Assembly: GCA_964634755.1 (NCBI GenBank)
Contig: CAZWJH010000007.1
Span: forward strand, 1-52,117
Length of the DNA: 52,117 nucleotides
Source of the DNA: JALXDT01 sp964634755
GTDB taxonomy: Bacteria > Acidobacteriota > Aminicenantia > JAMOAD01
Reading direction: 5' to 3'
Part shown: piece after piece, positions 15,924-22,379 of the stretch
Numbering within the stretch: position 1 is the first letter of the stretch
Layout: each line of letters opens with the position of its first letter
Program-made: the position numbers and the translations under genes
Notes under the pieces: model-generated
Databases searched by the model: none
Told to the model about the DNA's origin: nothing
Seen by the model: only the letters and a program-made list of their open reading frames with translations

Positions 15924-17043
15924 AGATTTGTATGCCATTTTAGGCATATCAAGAAATGCTACACAGGAAGAGATAAAAAAGGCTTATCGAAAGAGAGCTC
16001 TTGAATACCATCCGGATAGAAACCCTGATAACCCAGAAGCAGAAGAAAAATTCAAGGAAGCATCAGAGGCTTACTCTATATTGTCTGACCCACAGAAAAG
16101 AGAACTTTACGATAGATATGGCTATGATGCTCTGAAAAATAACGGAGGTTTTGGGGGGTACACAGATTTTTCATCAATTTTTGATGATTTTGGTGACATT
16201 TTTGGTGATATATTCGGGGATTTCTTTGGCTTCGGGCATTCTTCAAGAAGACGAAGAAGGGGACCTAAAAAGGGAGAGGATCTTTGGATTGAACTTAACC
16301 TTGAATTTGAAGAAGCTGTTTTAGGGGTTGAAAAAGAGGTCGAAATTCCGAGAAAAGAAGTTTGTGAAGTGTGTAATGGAAGCGGTGTTGAGCCCGGCCA
16401 TAAGAAGGATGTTTGCCCTACTTGTAAAGGAAGAGGAACAATAAAAGTATCTCAAGGGTTTTTTTCAATAACACAGACCTGTCCCACTTGTAATGGTTAT
16501 GGGGAAATAAACAGACATCCATGCAAAAAGTGTAATGGAAAAGGGTATGTTTATAAAAACAAAAAGTTGAAAGTCAAAATACCTGCTGGAGTAGATACAG
16601 GCACAAAAATTAGAATAGAAGGGGAAGGAGAGGCAAGCGTAACTGGTGGAAAAAGAGGAGATCTTTATATTTCGATAAATGTTTCTCCCCATAAATTTTT
16701 CAGAAGAGAGGGGGATGATATCTATATTGATGTAAACATAAGTTTTTCACAGGCTGCTTTAGGAACAATTGTTTCTTTGCCAACTGTTGACGGGAAGAGC
16801 TTTGATTTTAAGCTTCCTGCGGGAACACAGAGCGGAACAACTTTTAAGATAAAGGGAAAAGGAGTGAAATCATTAAGAGGGTATGGAACAGGAAATATGA
16901 TAGTTAAGGTAAATGTTGTTACTCCTACAAAGCTCAGTGAAGAAGAAAAGGAAATTTTCAGGAAACTGGCAAAAATAAGGGGAGAATCTTTTTTGGAAGA
17001 TAAAGGAACACTTTTTAATAGGGTAAAAGATTTCTTCAATTGA
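15913..17043 (+). CDS. dnaJ: Chaperone DnaJ (Hsp40)
   Basis: Type I J-protein of 376 residues that delivers substrates to DnaK. The J domain contains HPD (in EYHPDRNPD), followed by a Gly/Phe region unusually rich in Asp (repeats of DIFGD). Four zinc-binding repeats follow: CEVCNGSG, CPTCKGRG, CPTCNGYG and CKKCNGKG. Two beta-barrel C-terminal domains complete it. It overlaps the dnaK end and shares its stop bases with the TTG start of rsmE. Confidence 0.97.
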   Translation: MKNKDLYAILGISRNATQEEIKKAYRKRALEYHPDRNPDNPEAEEKFKEASEAYSILSDPQKRELYDRYGYDALKNNGGFGGYTDFSSIFDDFGDIFGDIFGDFFGFGHSSRRRRRGPKKGEDLWIELNLEFEEAVLGVEKEVEIPRKEVCEVCNGSGVEPGHKKDVCPTCKGRGTIKVSQGFFSITQTCPTCNGYGEINRHPCKKCNGKGYVYKNKKLKVKIPAGVDTGTKIRIEGEGEASVTGGKRGDLYISINVSPHKFFRREGDDIYIDVNISFSQAALGTIVSLPTVDGKSFDFKLPAGTQSGTTFKIKGKGVKSLRGYGTGNMIVKVNVVTPTKLSEEEKEIFRKLAKIRGESFLEDKGTLFNRVKDFFN

Positions 17044-17750
17044 GCAGATTTTTCTCTTTTTTTGTAAAGGATGAGAATTTCATTGTAGAAGGGGATGACT
17101 TTCATCATTTATATAAAGTATTAAGGTTAAAAGAGGGAGAAGAAGTTCGTTTGCTAAATGGGAAAGGAAAAGTCTTTTTTGGAAGAATAAAAAAAATAGA
17201 GAAAAGCAAGGCCTTTGTTTCTGTTGAAAAAGAATATTTTTTTGAGAGGAAAAAACCATTTTTGAACTTTTTTGTATCTCTTGTTCCTAAGGATAAGAGA
17301 GCAGTTATAGTGCAAAAACTAACAGAATTGGGAGCTTTTTCGATCTTCTTCTTTCCTTCAGAATTTTCCAAAGTGAACATAAAAGGTGAGCTTTCAAAAA
17401 AAGAGGAAAAATTAAGAAAAATAGCGGTAGGTGCTATTAAACAATCGGGAAATCCATATCTTCCGAATATAAGGATATTAAGGTCTTTTAAGGAACTTTT
17501 TGATTATGAGGGAGACAATTTTTTGCTTTCTCAAAATGGCTCTTTTTTGATAAAATTAAACATGGATGAAAAAGAAAAAGTAAATATTTTCATAGGTCCG
17601 GAAGGAGGTTTTAGTAAAAGGGAGTTGGAGGGATTTAGGAGAAGGAATTTTGAAGAAATTAAAATTTCAGAAAATGTTCTTAGGACAGAAACCGCAGTTA
17701 TTTCTTCTGCTGCAATTTTTTCTTATTTAAAGGAGATAGAATGTTTTTAA
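17040..17750 (+). CDS. rsmE: 16S rRNA m3U1498 methyltransferase RsmE
   Basis: SPOUT-class methyltransferase of 236 residues that methylates U1498 of 16S rRNA. The N-terminal PUA-like domain starts SRFFSFF and includes HHLYKVLRLKEGEEV. The C-terminal knotted domain has QKLTELGAFSIFFF, IKQSGN, the cofactor-loop motif IGPEGGFSKRE and the closing VLRTETAVISS. The TTG start at 17040 is chosen because it matches the family N-terminus and overlaps the dnaJ stop (TTGA). RsmE next to dnaJ is common in bacteria. Confidence 0.94.
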   Translation: MSRFFSFFVKDENFIVEGDDFHHLYKVLRLKEGEEVRLLNGKGKVFFGRIKKIEKSKAFVSVEKEYFFERKKPFLNFFVSLVPKDKRAVIVQKLTELGAFSIFFFPSEFSKVNIKGELSKKEEKLRKIAVGAIKQSGNPYLPNIRILRSFKELFDYEGDNFLLSQNGSFLIKLNMDEKEKVNIFIGPEGGFSKRELEGFRRRNFEEIKISENVLRTETAVISSAAIFSYLKEIECF

Positions 17751-18682
17751 AGGGAGAAAGAATAGGGAAGTATGAAATTGTTGATGCTCTCGGAAATGGT
17801 GGTTTCGGAGTGGTTTATCTTGCTATAAATACATGGCTCCAGCAAAAAGTAGCGTTAAAAGTACCCCATCAGCAAAGTGAAGAGTTCTTTGAATTAGTTA
17901 AGGAGGCAAGACTTCAGGCCTCTTTAAATCATAAAAATATAGTAAGGCTTTTAACAGTTGAGAGGATAGACGGTGTCTTTTTTATGGTAATGGAGTATAT
18001 TGAAGGGGAGACATTGGAGAGTATAATAAAAAGAAAAGGAAGTCTTCCTGTTTACAAAGCTTTGATTTACTTTGAGCAAATTCTTGATGGTGTAAACTTT
18101 GCCCATAAGAAAAATGTTTTGCATAGAGATTTAAGATCATCAAATATAATGATAGATAAAGATGATAATGTTAAAATTACGGATTTTGGAACATCAAGAA
18201 TCCTCCAAACACAGCAATATGCTTCAACAAAAATAGGAACTCCTCCATATATGGCGCCTGAGCAGTTTGACGGACGAGCAACTTTTGCCTCGGATATTTA
18301 TTCTGTTGGATGTATCTTTTATGAAATGGTGACAGGGGATCCTCCTATTATTGATAACAATCCTTACAAAATAAAAGAGAGGGTTTTAAGAAGAGAGGTA
18401 AAGCAATTAAGTTTATTAAATTCAGATGTTACACCAGAATTAAATAGAATAATTATGAAAATGCTAGAACCTCAGGTGGAAAAAAGGTACAGGGAAGTAG
18501 AGGAGGTTCTTTATCATCTCAATGTTTACTTAAAAAATGGAGAGAGAAAGGAGTTTGTTGATAAAATAAGGGAAAGAATAAAAGTTAACGAAACACCTGG
18601 GGCAAGAACTTTTTGCTGGAATTGTAAAAGAGAAATTCCTCCTTTTTCAAAAGTTTGCCCTTTCTGCGGGGTTGAACAATAA
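17741..18682 (+). CDS. Ser/Thr protein kinase with C-terminal zinc ribbon
   Basis: A Hanks-type kinase of 313 residues. The glycine loop is LGNGGFGVVY (about 17-26), the ATP-binding lysine is in VALKVP, the catalytic loop is HRDLRSSNIM (the usual Lys two residues after Asp is Arg), and the metal motif is DFGTSR. TPPYMAPEQF is the activation-segment end. The catalytic set is present, so it should be active. After the kinase fold a linker leads to a zinc ribbon, CWNC near 286 and CPFC near 304. No membrane helix or PASTA repeat is seen, so it is cytoplasmic. It overlaps rsmE by 10 bases and lies 3 bases before radC, at the end of the heat-shock operon. The substrate is unknown. Confidence 0.88.
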   Translation: MFLKGERIGKYEIVDALGNGGFGVVYLAINTWLQQKVALKVPHQQSEEFFELVKEARLQASLNHKNIVRLLTVERIDGVFFMVMEYIEGETLESIIKRKGSLPVYKALIYFEQILDGVNFAHKKNVLHRDLRSSNIMIDKDDNVKITDFGTSRILQTQQYASTKIGTPPYMAPEQFDGRATFASDIYSVGCIFYEMVTGDPPIIDNNPYKIKERVLRREVKQLSLLNSDVTPELNRIIMKMLEPQVEKRYREVEEVLYHLNVYLKNGERKEFVDKIRERIKVNETPGARTFCWNCKREIPPFSKVCPFCGVEQ

Positions 18683-18685
18683 AAG

Positions 18686-19333
18686 ATGAAAAGATTTAAG
18701 GAACTTGGTAGGTTTGACAAGCCGAGAGAAAAACTTCTTAAAAAAGGAGAGAGAGCTTTAAGTGAAATAGAACTTATTTCAATAATAATAGGAAGCGGGA
18801 CAAAGGGTAAGGATCTTTTTAAAATCTCAGAGAAGATTTTGAGTTTGATAAAAGAAAAAAATGATGTGAAAGTTGAGGAGCTTATGAAAATAGAGGGTCT
18901 TGGCCTTGCAAAAGCTTCTAAAATAATAGCTTCAATGGAATTATTTAAAAGAATCTTTTTGGAATCAGAGGATTTCAGGATAAAAAGATCTGAAGATATT
19001 TATACTCTTGTTTATGATATAAAAGATAAAAGGCAGGAGCATTTTGTTCTTTTTACACTTGATGGTTCAAACAGGGTTATAAAGAGAAGGGTTCTTTTTA
19101 TAGGAACTCTTACCCACAGCATAGTTCACCCGCGTGAAATTTTTGCCCATGCACTTGATGACAGAGCAGCTTCCATAATTATAGTTCACAATCATCCTTC
19201 GGGTAACCTTGAGCCAAGCGAAGATGATTTGAGAATAACCGAAAGGATAAAAGAAGCTGGTAGGATAATGGGAATAGAGCTTTTGGACCACATAATTGTT
19301 TCAAAAAAAGGGTTTAAGAGTTTATTTCAATAG
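18686..19333 (+). CDS. radC: RadC family JAMM-domain protein
   Basis: A 215-residue protein with an N-terminal helix-hairpin-helix (IEGLGLAKASKIIA, about 69-82) and a C-terminal JAB1/MPN-type metal site: the HNHPSGN motif (about 171-177) with the later Ser and Asp in EPSEDDLRI. The length is standard. RadC was once linked to DNA repair, but that role is not supported in E. coli and the function remains unclear. It is probably the last gene of the chaperone-led operon; the gap to the next gene is short and convergent. Confidence 0.92.
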   Translation: MKRFKELGRFDKPREKLLKKGERALSEIELISIIIGSGTKGKDLFKISEKILSLIKEKNDVKVEELMKIEGLGLAKASKIIASMELFKRIFLESEDFRIKRSEDIYTLVYDIKDKRQEHFVLFTLDGSNRVIKRRVLFIGTLTHSIVHPREIFAHALDDRAASIIIVHNHPSGNLEPSEDDLRITERIKEAGRIMGIELLDHIIVSKKGFKSLFQ

Positions 19334-19350
19334 AAAGAAAAGGTCTCATT

Positions 19351-19394
19351 TAAGGAGAAAAAATATGTCATTTCTGAGAGTTTTGGGGTTTTAA
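19351..19394 (+). other. Possible relic of a gene start between radC and arsC
   Basis: AAGGAG (19352-19357) followed at good spacing by an ATG (19365) opens a 9-codon frame that ends in TAA. It overlaps the 3' end of arsC on the other strand. It reads like the first codons of a gene whose remainder was lost when the minus-strand arsC-lpxB-pilin block was joined here. It could equally be a short leader peptide or chance. Confidence 0.2.
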
Positions 19395-19808
19395 ATAAGC
19401 TCTTTCCATAAGCCTATAGATCTTTTCTTTTAAGATGTCCCTTGCCTCTCTGAATTTTTCAATTGGTTGTCCCACCGGATCATCTATCTCCCACTCAACA
19501 AGCTCTTTGTGAGGGAACCAAGGGCAGCTTACCCCGCATCCCAAAGTGATTAAAAAATCAGTTTCTTTTATTGGAAGCCCATTAAGATGTTTTGAGTACT
19601 GGGAAGATATATCTATTCCTATCTCTGCCATTGAAAGGACTGCTCCTTCTGCAACCCAACCTGCAGGGTAGGTCCCTGCACTATATATTTTAAACTCATT
19701 GTTAAAAAATTTTTCATTAAAGTATTTTCCCCAACCTTCGGATATCTGGGATCTACAGGAGTTTCCGATACAGACAAAAAGAAGTGTTCTCATGTTTTTA
19801 TCATTCAT
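19368..19808 (-). CDS. arsC: Thioredoxin-dependent arsenate reductase / low-Mr phosphatase family
   Basis: A 146-residue member of the LMW protein-tyrosine-phosphatase fold. The P-loop is CIGNSCRS (CX5R), catalytic Cys near residue 13. Two further cysteines lie in TLGCGVSCPW, and WEIDDPVG supplies the general-acid Asp-Pro. This Cys triad is the signature of thioredoxin-coupled arsenate reductases rather than plain phosphatases. No ars operon partner (ArsB, ArsR) is present; it is cotranscribed with lpxB and overlaps it by 8 bases. The C-terminal seven residues lie over a possible gene relic on the other strand and may be recent. Arsenate reduction is the best call; a phosphatase role remains possible. 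Confidence 0.85.
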   Translation of the reverse strand: MNDKNMRTLLFVCIGNSCRSQISEGWGKYFNEKFFNNEFKIYSAGTYPAGWVAEGAVLSMAEIGIDISSQYSKHLNGLPIKETDFLITLGCGVSCPWFPHKELVEWEIDDPVGQPIEKFREARDILKEKIYRLMERAYLKPQNSQK

Positions 19809-20949
19809 CTTTTTTCTCGTTTAATTCCTTCCAGATAGATAAAGCTAATTTTTCTGATGCTTTGAAATTTACATCATTATAAAGAGATAATATTTTTTCA
19901 TATTCTTTTATAAGGGATTCTCTCTTTTCTTTGTTTTCAATGAAAGATAAACTCTCTTTGAAAATATTTTCTCCTGTCAGATTTTCCTGAATAAGCTCGG
20001 GAATAATTTCTTTTCCGGCAAGTATATTCACTATTGAAAATTTTCTTATCTTAACAAAGTGTTTTCCCAAAAGATAACTTAATTTGCTGAGTTTGTAGAT
20101 GACAACAACAGGTTTTTTTAGTATCATTGCCTCAAAGTTAGATGTTCCGCTTGTTGAAATTATTAAATCTGCAGAATTCATCACTGAGTATTTTTCTTTT
20201 TCTAACATTAAGATTTTTTCTCTTTCAAAAGGTTTGTAAAGGCTTTTTTTTATATGAGGAGCCTTAATTAAAGAAATGAAAAGCCTTTCACCATATCTGT
20301 TTTTTAATTTTTTCAACGCATTAAGAAGAGCCGGAGTGTGAAATTTTAGTTCTGAGTTTCTACTTCCGGGCATAAGCACAATATGAATTTTATCTTTTAT
20401 TCCGTATTTTTTTCTTATCTCTTCCGGTGTTTTTTCAGGTTTTAGTATTTCAAAAAGAGGATGTCCAACAAATTCATAGTTTATTCCCTCTTTTTCATAA
20501 ATTTCTTTTTCAAAGGGAAAAATAAGAAAGATTTTATCAATATATTTTTTTATCTTCTTTACCCTGCCATACCTCCATGCCCAAACAGTTGGAGAGATAT
20601 AGTGGAACTTTAGAATTTTTTCATTCTTCAATTTTTTTGCAAGACTAAGGTTAAAATCAGGAAAATCCACGAATAAAATTGCTAAGGGTTTTCTCCTTTT
20701 TATTTCTTCAACTATTTGTTTTCTTATTTTTATAATTCTTCTAAGATGAAAAACTATCTCAAAAAGACCTATTAAAGAAAGCTCTCTTATATGATAGAGT
20801 GCTTCAAAGCCTTCTTCCTCCATTCTCTCTCCGCCAGTTCCCCAGAGGTTTGTAAAAGGGTCAAGCTTTTTAAATTCTCTTATAAAGAAGGAGGCATAAA
20901 GATCAGCAGAGCTTTCACCTACAATTAACATAATATTATCTTTAATCAT
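19801..20949 (-). CDS. lpxB: Lipid-A-disaccharide synthase
   Basis: Joins UDP-2,3-diacylglucosamine with lipid X to form the lipid A disaccharide on the inner membrane. It has 382 residues, normal for the family. Family motifs are GESSADLYAS near the N-terminus (GEASGDLHGA in E. coli), WGTGGERM, VDFPDFNLSLAK, HYISPTVWAW (about 132-141), FVGHPL and LMPGSRNSE. The later STSGTSNFEA corresponds to the conserved SGTATLE-type acceptor region. It lies in a minus-strand operon between a pseudopilin and arsC, overlapping the former by ATGA. None of the other lpx genes is in the window. Confidence 0.94.
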   Translation of the reverse strand: MIKDNIMLIVGESSADLYASFFIREFKKLDPFTNLWGTGGERMEEEGFEALYHIRELSLIGLFEIVFHLRRIIKIRKQIVEEIKRRKPLAILFVDFPDFNLSLAKKLKNEKILKFHYISPTVWAWRYGRVKKIKKYIDKIFLIFPFEKEIYEKEGINYEFVGHPLFEILKPEKTPEEIRKKYGIKDKIHIVLMPGSRNSELKFHTPALLNALKKLKNRYGERLFISLIKAPHIKKSLYKPFEREKILMLEKEKYSVMNSADLIISTSGTSNFEAMILKKPVVVIYKLSKLSYLLGKHFVKIRKFSIVNILAGKEIIPELIQENLTGENIFKESLSFIENKEKRESLIKEYEKILSLYNDVNFKASEKLALSIWKELNEKKDE

Positions 20950-21446
20950 TTCTCTTTTCCCAATACTATAAAAGGTGGTATTTTATCCTTTATCCCATAT
21001 GCAAAGAGCCATTCATCGTAGTATTCCTTTTCCTTGTAGATTTTATAGGCTTTTTTATGAATAGAGCTTACCACCCCCACAATTCTATAGCTTCCCTTAA
21101 AACTTTTCCAGAGAGAATAAGGTATTACCACAAATTTCTCCTTTCCAGCCCTTTTTGGGAGACTGACTATATTCCATTCTCCGTTTCCGGAAAGAGGGTC
21201 TTTGTAAAGTTTTCTGAGATATTTGTTTTTATATAATTCTTCAAGTGTTTTCGGAAAAGCGCCCTTTTTTCTATTGTATAATGTTATTGCGTTGACAATT
21301 TGTTCACCTCTGAAAATAAGCTCTGCTTCCTTGTCTCTGTCAACCAAATATTCCCAGCTTTCAAAGATTTTTAACATCATTATGGAAATTATAATAATTG
21401 CAAAGAGAACCATTATATACAAAAAACCCTTGTTTTTCTCAACCAT
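20946..21446 (-). CDS. Type II secretion/type IV pilus pseudopilin-like protein
   Basis: A 166-residue protein with a short basic leader ending KNKG, then FLYIMVLFAIIIISIMML. This is a type-III signal for prepilin peptidase (cleavage after Gly7) followed by the membrane helix. The mature part contains ELIFRGEQIVNAITLYNRK and FPKTLEELYKNKYLRKLYKD, typical of GspG-like pseudopilins, and a C-terminal YYDEWLF. The fifth mature residue is Ile/Met rather than the usual Glu5, a change seen in minor pseudopilins. No secretion or pilus assembly gene is nearby; it heads an operon with lpxB and arsC. The ATG has no Shine-Dalgarno and lies 5 bases after an extended -10, suggesting a leaderless transcript. 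Confidence 0.75.
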   Translation of the reverse strand: MVEKNKGFLYIMVLFAIIIISIMMLKIFESWEYLVDRDKEAELIFRGEQIVNAITLYNRKKGAFPKTLEELYKNKYLRKLYKDPLSGNGEWNIVSLPKRAGKEKFVVIPYSLWKSFKGSYRIVGVVSSIHKKAYKIYKEKEYYDEWLFAYGIKDKIPPFIVLGKEK

Positions 21447-21451
21447 CTGAA

Positions 21452-21460
21452 ATTATAGCA
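21452..21460 (-). promoter_or_regulatory. Extended -10 promoter abutting the pseudopilin gene
   Basis: TGCTATAAT reads leftward and its hexamer ends 5 bases before the ATG at 21446. Transcription would begin at about the start codon. The -35 at 17-base spacing (TTACAA) is weak. It is divergent from the rpmH promoter in a 200-base gap. Confidence 0.55.
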
Positions 21461-21549
21461 TTTTAAGAGAAGTTTTGTAATTAATAGGAAGTATTAAAAA
21501 TTATATGTTTTTGGTTCAAAATAATTTTGGATAAGGTTCGGTAAATAAA

Positions 21550-21563
21550 TTAGTAAATACTAA
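21550..21563. repeat. Inverted repeat upstream of the rpmH promoter
   Basis: TTAGTA and TACTAA are perfect complements around AA. It is 21 bases upstream of the rpmH -35, a position suited to a regulator. The region is very AT-rich, so chance occurrence is not excluded. A near DnaA-box (TTTGGATAA, one mismatch to TGTGGATAA) lies at 21526-21534. Confidence 0.3.
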
Positions 21564-21584
21564 AATATTTGTATAAGTGGAGTA

Positions 21585-21613
21585 TTGACAAAGGGGGTTA
21601 TTTTTATTATTAT
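21585..21613 (+). promoter_or_regulatory. Promoter of the rpmH operon
   Basis: TTGACA (21585-21590) and TATTAT (21608-21613) are separated by 17 bases. This is the best -35 in the window along with that of hrcA. The leader is about 27 bases, with GGGAG before the rpmH ATG. It should drive rpmH-rnpA-yidD-yidC and probably the downstream genes to parB or beyond. Confidence 0.65.
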
Positions 21614-21646
21614 ACGACATAATTAGAAAAGAAGAGGGAGAGAAAA

Positions 21647-21781
21647 ATGAAGAGAACCTTTCAACCGAACAATAGAAAAAGAAAAAAGACACACGGCTTT
21701 TTGGTGAGGATGGGAACAAGAGCAGGAAGGGCGGTTATCAGAAGAAGAAGGAGAAAGGGAAGAAAGAGGCTAGCCGCTTAG
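21647..21781 (+). CDS. rpmH: Ribosomal protein L34
   Basis: A 44-residue, very basic protein that belongs to the large ribosomal subunit. The sequence begins MKRTFQPNNRKRKKTHGF and continues LVRMGTRAGRAVI with a final run of Arg/Lys, a textbook L34. GGGAG precedes the ATG. It is followed by rnpA after six bases, the near-universal rpmH-rnpA pair next to the replication origin of many bacteria; dnaA is not upstream here. Confidence 0.97.
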   Translation: MKRTFQPNNRKRKKTHGFLVRMGTRAGRAVIRRRRRKGRKRLAA

Positions 21782-21787
21782 TCTTTG

Positions 21788-22147
21788 ATGGATTACAGAC
21801 TAAAAAAAAGAGATAGGATAAGAAGCCGAAAAGAGATTGTTTTATTGCTGAAGAGTGGAAAAAGGTTTGAGAACAAAGAGTTTAAAATTGTATTGAAAGA
21901 AAGAGAAAAAAATTCAAGAATAGGTGTTTCTATAAAAAGAAACATAGTTAATTCTGTAAAAAGAAATAGAATAAGAAGAGTGCTAAAGGAGATTTTTAGA
22001 AAAAACAGGGAAAAATTGAAAAAAGATTATGATATTTTTATTATTGTTAAAAAGGATATTAGTTCAAAGACTTATGATGAGATTGAAAATAATTTTTTTA
22101 CTCTTTTGGCAAAAGGGGAGGCTCTTAAAAATGTTAAGAAAGATTGA
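21788..22147 (+). CDS. rnpA: Ribonuclease P protein component
   Basis: A 119-residue basic protein that assists the RNase P RNA in 5' processing of tRNA precursors. It starts DYRLKKRDRIRSRKEI, and the RNR motif region is NSVKRNRIRRVLKEIFR (about 56-72). The length is typical. ATG 21788 is preferred over the TTG one codon earlier. There is no clear Shine-Dalgarno; the gene starts 7 bases after the rpmH stop and is probably translated by coupling. The RNA partner rnpB is not in the window. Confidence 0.93.
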   Translation: MDYRLKKRDRIRSRKEIVLLLKSGKRFENKEFKIVLKEREKNSRIGVSIKRNIVNSVKRNRIRRVLKEIFRKNREKLKKDYDIFIIVKKDISSKTYDEIENNFFTLLAKGEALKNVKKD

Positions 22148-22379
22148 GATTTTGTTAATCAAATTTTACAAAATTTTTATCTCCCCTATTTTGGGACAGA
22201 GATGCAGGTTTTATCCAACTTGCTCTTCTTATTATATGGAGGCTCTCGAAAAGCATGGTTTTATATATGGAAATTATCTGGGAATAAAAAGAGTTCTAAG
22301 ATGCCATCCTATTAATCCGGGAGGGTATGATCCTGTTCCCGAGCCAAAGAAAAAGGAGAAAAAATGGAAAGAAACTTAA
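22131..22379 (+). CDS. yidD: Membrane protein insertion efficiency factor YidD
   Basis: An 82-residue protein of the YidD family, inner-membrane associated and thought to help YidC insertion. Motifs are FYKIFISPILGQRCRFYPTC (about 11-30), SSYYMEAL, and RCHPINPGGYDPVP near the C-terminus. The chosen start, ATG 22131, follows AGGGGAGG at normal distance; a much longer frame beginning at 22029 would only add sequence that overlaps rnpA out of frame and is rejected. It overlaps rnpA by 17 bases and yidC by 16. Confidence 0.92.
   Translation: MLRKIEILLIKFYKIFISPILGQRCRFYPTCSSYYMEALEKHGFIYGNYLGIKRVLRCHPINPGGYDPVPEPKKKEKKWKET

Noticed and set aside
22029..22130. Longer start for YidD
   Set aside because: It would overlap rnpA out of frame for about 100 bases; the ATG at 22131 has a Shine-Dalgarno and begins the conserved protein.
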